Source of the DNA: Clostridiaceae bacterium
Lineage (GTDB): Bacteria; Bacillota; Clostridia; Oscillospirales; Acutalibacteraceae
Assembly (NCBI GenBank): GCA_016295895.1
Contig: JAEDKI010000119.1
Coordinates: 1 to 6,397 of the forward strand
Length of the DNA: 6,397 bases
Direction: 5' to 3'
The position numbers and the translations under genes were made by a program. Below the pieces are notes generated by a model. The model did not search any database. It saw only the letters and a program-made list of their open reading frames with translations, and was not told the origin of the DNA. Shown here piece by piece: positions 4,976 through 6,397 of this stretch. Numbering within the stretch: position 1 is the stretch's first letter; every line of letters starts with the position of its first letter.

Positions 4976-6397
4976 TTAATACATTCCGCCGCCCTGGGCA
5001 GCTGCCATTGCAGCAGCATTTGCAGCATCTGCTGCGGGATCGGGCTTATCGGTAACAAGGCTTTCGGTTGTAAGAACCATTGAAGCTACCGAAGCCGCAT
5101 TCTGAAGTGCGGAACGGGTTACCTTTGTGGGGTCAAGGATACCTGCAACAGCCATGTCGCAATAAACATCCTTTGCGAAGTCATAGCCGTAGCCGACCTT
5201 GCCGCTCTCCTGAATTGCATTAATGATGATCGAGCCTTCAAGACCTGCGTTTGCGGCAATCTGACGAACGGGCTCCTCAAGAGCCTTGAGAACAATCTTG
5301 ATGCCGGTCTTTTCGTCGGCATCCTCTGCGGATTCAAGCAGAGCCTTTACGCTGCCGACTGCATTGAGCAGAGCAACGCCGCCGCCTGCAACGCAACCTT
5401 CTTCAACTGCCGCCTTGGTTGCTGCAAGAGCATCCTCAATGCGGAGCTTCTTCTCTTTCATCTCTGTTTCGGTTGCTGCGCCAACTTTAATAACTGCAAC
5501 GCCGCCCGAAAGCTTTGCAAGTCTCTCCTGAAGCTTCTCTCTGTCGAAATCTGAGGTGGTGTTTTCTATCTGAAGCTTAATCTGACCGACTCTGGACTTG
5601 ATTGCGTCCTTATCGCCCGAGCCGTCAACGATGATGGTGTTTTCTTTTGTAACCTTGACCTGACGGGCTCTGCCGAGCTGTGAAAGCTGAGTATCTTTAA
5701 GCTCAAGGCCGAGATCCGAGGTGATAACCTCACCGCCGGTGAGAATAGCTATATCAGCAAGCATTTCTTTTCTTCTGTCACCGAAGCCGGGAGCCTTGAC
5801 GCATACGCATGTGAACACGCCACGAAGCTTATTGACAAGAATGGTTGAAAGAGCCTCGCCCTCAACATCCTCGGCAATGATTATAAGCTTTCCGCCTGCG
5901 TGCATAACCTGCTCAAGCAGAGGAAGAATATCCTGAATGTTTGAAATCTTCTTATCCGTGATAAGGATAAGAGCGTCATCGATAACAGCTTCCATCTTGT
6001 CGGTATCAGTTACCATGTAAGGTGAAATGTAGCCTCTGTCGAACTGCATTCCTTCAACAACCTCGGATTCGGTAACGGCAATCTTTGATTCCTCAACGGT
6101 GATAACTCCGTCTGCGGTAACCTTCTCCATTGCGTCGGCAATGAACTTGCCAACTTCTTCATCTGCCGATGAAATAGTTGCGATTCTTGCGATATCCTCG
6201 GAGCTTGAAACGGGCTTTGAATTGTTCTTTACTGCTTCAACGGCAGTATCAACAGCCTTTGCCATACCCTTTTTAACTACCATCGGGTTTGCGCCTGCGG
6301 TAACATTTTTCATGCCCTCTCTGATAAGAGCCTGTGCAAGCAGAGTTGCGGTTGTTGTGCCGTCGCCTGCAACATCGTTGGTCTTTGTTGAAACTTC
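4976..6397 (-). CDS. groEL: Chaperonin GroEL (60 kDa, Cpn60/HSP60), N-terminus missing
   Basis: GroEL forms the double-ring ATP-driven folding chamber in the cytoplasm with the GroES lid. The reading frame is open to the right edge; 473 residues are visible and alignment to E. coli GroEL by eye places the first at about residue 76, so ~75 residues are lost to the window end. Seen in order: the nucleotide-binding GDGTTTAT (residues 11-18 here; D12 matches the ATP-hydrolysis site D87), the apical domain with RGYISPYMVTD (121-131), KAPGFGDRRK (201-210), and the equatorial region EDALAATKAAVEEG...AGGG (321-340), where D322 corresponds to the catalytic D398. The tail is alanine-rich and ends GGGMY, as in many Clostridia, rather than the GGM repeats of E. 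coli. An internal ATG at 6313 is not the start. groES is expected just upstream, outside the window. Tandem hairpins follow the stop. No damage is visible. Confidence 0.98.
   Translation of the reverse strand, partial: EVSTKTNDVAGDGTTTATLLAQALIREGMKNVTAGANPMVVKKGMAKAVDTAVEAVKNNSKPVSSSEDIARIATISSADEEVGKFIADAMEKVTADGVITVEESKIAVTESEVVEGMQFDRGYISPYMVTDTDKMEAVIDDALILITDKKISNIQDILPLLEQVMHAGGKLIIIAEDVEGEALSTILVNKLRGVFTCVCVKAPGFGDRRKEMLADIAILTGGEVITSDLGLELKDTQLSQLGRARQVKVTKENTIIVDGSGDKDAIKSRVGQIKLQIENTTSDFDREKLQERLAKLSGGVAVIKVGAATETEMKEKKLRIEDALAATKAAVEEGCVAGGGVALLNAVGSVKALLESAEDADEKTGIKIVLKALEEPVRQIAANAGLEGSIIINAIQESGKVGYGYDFAKDVYCDMAVAGILDPTKVTRSALQNAASVASMVLTTESLVTDKPDPAADAANAAAMAAAQGGGMY

Noticed and set aside
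4976..6313. groEL beginning at the internal ATG at 6313
   Set aside because: The frame stays open to 6397 and the upstream residues match the conserved GroEL NDVAGDGTTTATLLAQA region, so the gene is truncated by the window edge, not started here.
1..6397. Defence, CRISPR, transposon or phage modules
   Set aside because: No direct repeat array, transposase, integrase, terminal repeats or nuclease-type genes are seen; the genes are metabolic, surface or housekeeping.

Overview
The window reads as chromosomal DNA of a gut-type Clostridia bacterium, probably Oscillospiraceae/Ruminococcaceae. That placement is inferred from the GroEL sequence (a 'GYISPYMVTD'-type apical domain and a GGGMY C-terminus), Gram-positive style Shine-Dalgarno sites (AGGAGG), Sec signal peptides of the clostridial LALLLAFVMIFS type, and AT-rich intergenic regions with consensus sigma-A promoters. 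No mobile element, CRISPR array, tRNA or rRNA is visible.

All five genes lie on the minus strand, so transcription runs from high to low coordinates. In that order they are: (1) groEL, lacking its first ~75 codons because the window ends at 6397, followed by two tandem terminator-like hairpins (4884-4947); (2) a secreted 488-residue protein with three PPC-like beta domains and an amphipathic C-terminal tail, with its own near-consensus promoter and a palindrome at the predicted transcription start; (3) a 404-residue calcineurin-like metallophosphoesterase with a C-terminal FN3-like domain and a changed GNHE motif, lying 87 bp downstream with a terminator hairpin between; (4) a 506-residue GPH/MelB-type sugar:cation symporter homologue behind a strong terminator, with an operator-like palindrome in its leader; (5) the first 67 codons of another exported protein, with its own promoter, running off the left edge.

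The genes appear to form mostly separate transcription units. Each is followed by a hairpin terminator or a weak candidate (the fifth gene's end lies outside the window). Convincing or plausible promoters precede genes 2, 4 and 5. The metallophosphoesterase has no room for its own promoter after the upstream hairpin, so it probably depends on read-through from the secreted-protein gene. No established multi-gene system is recognisable. The most notable observations are the metallophosphoesterase active-site substitution, the swapped cation-site residues in the transporter, the PPC-repeat protein with its unusual tail, and the palindromes over two promoter/leader regions.
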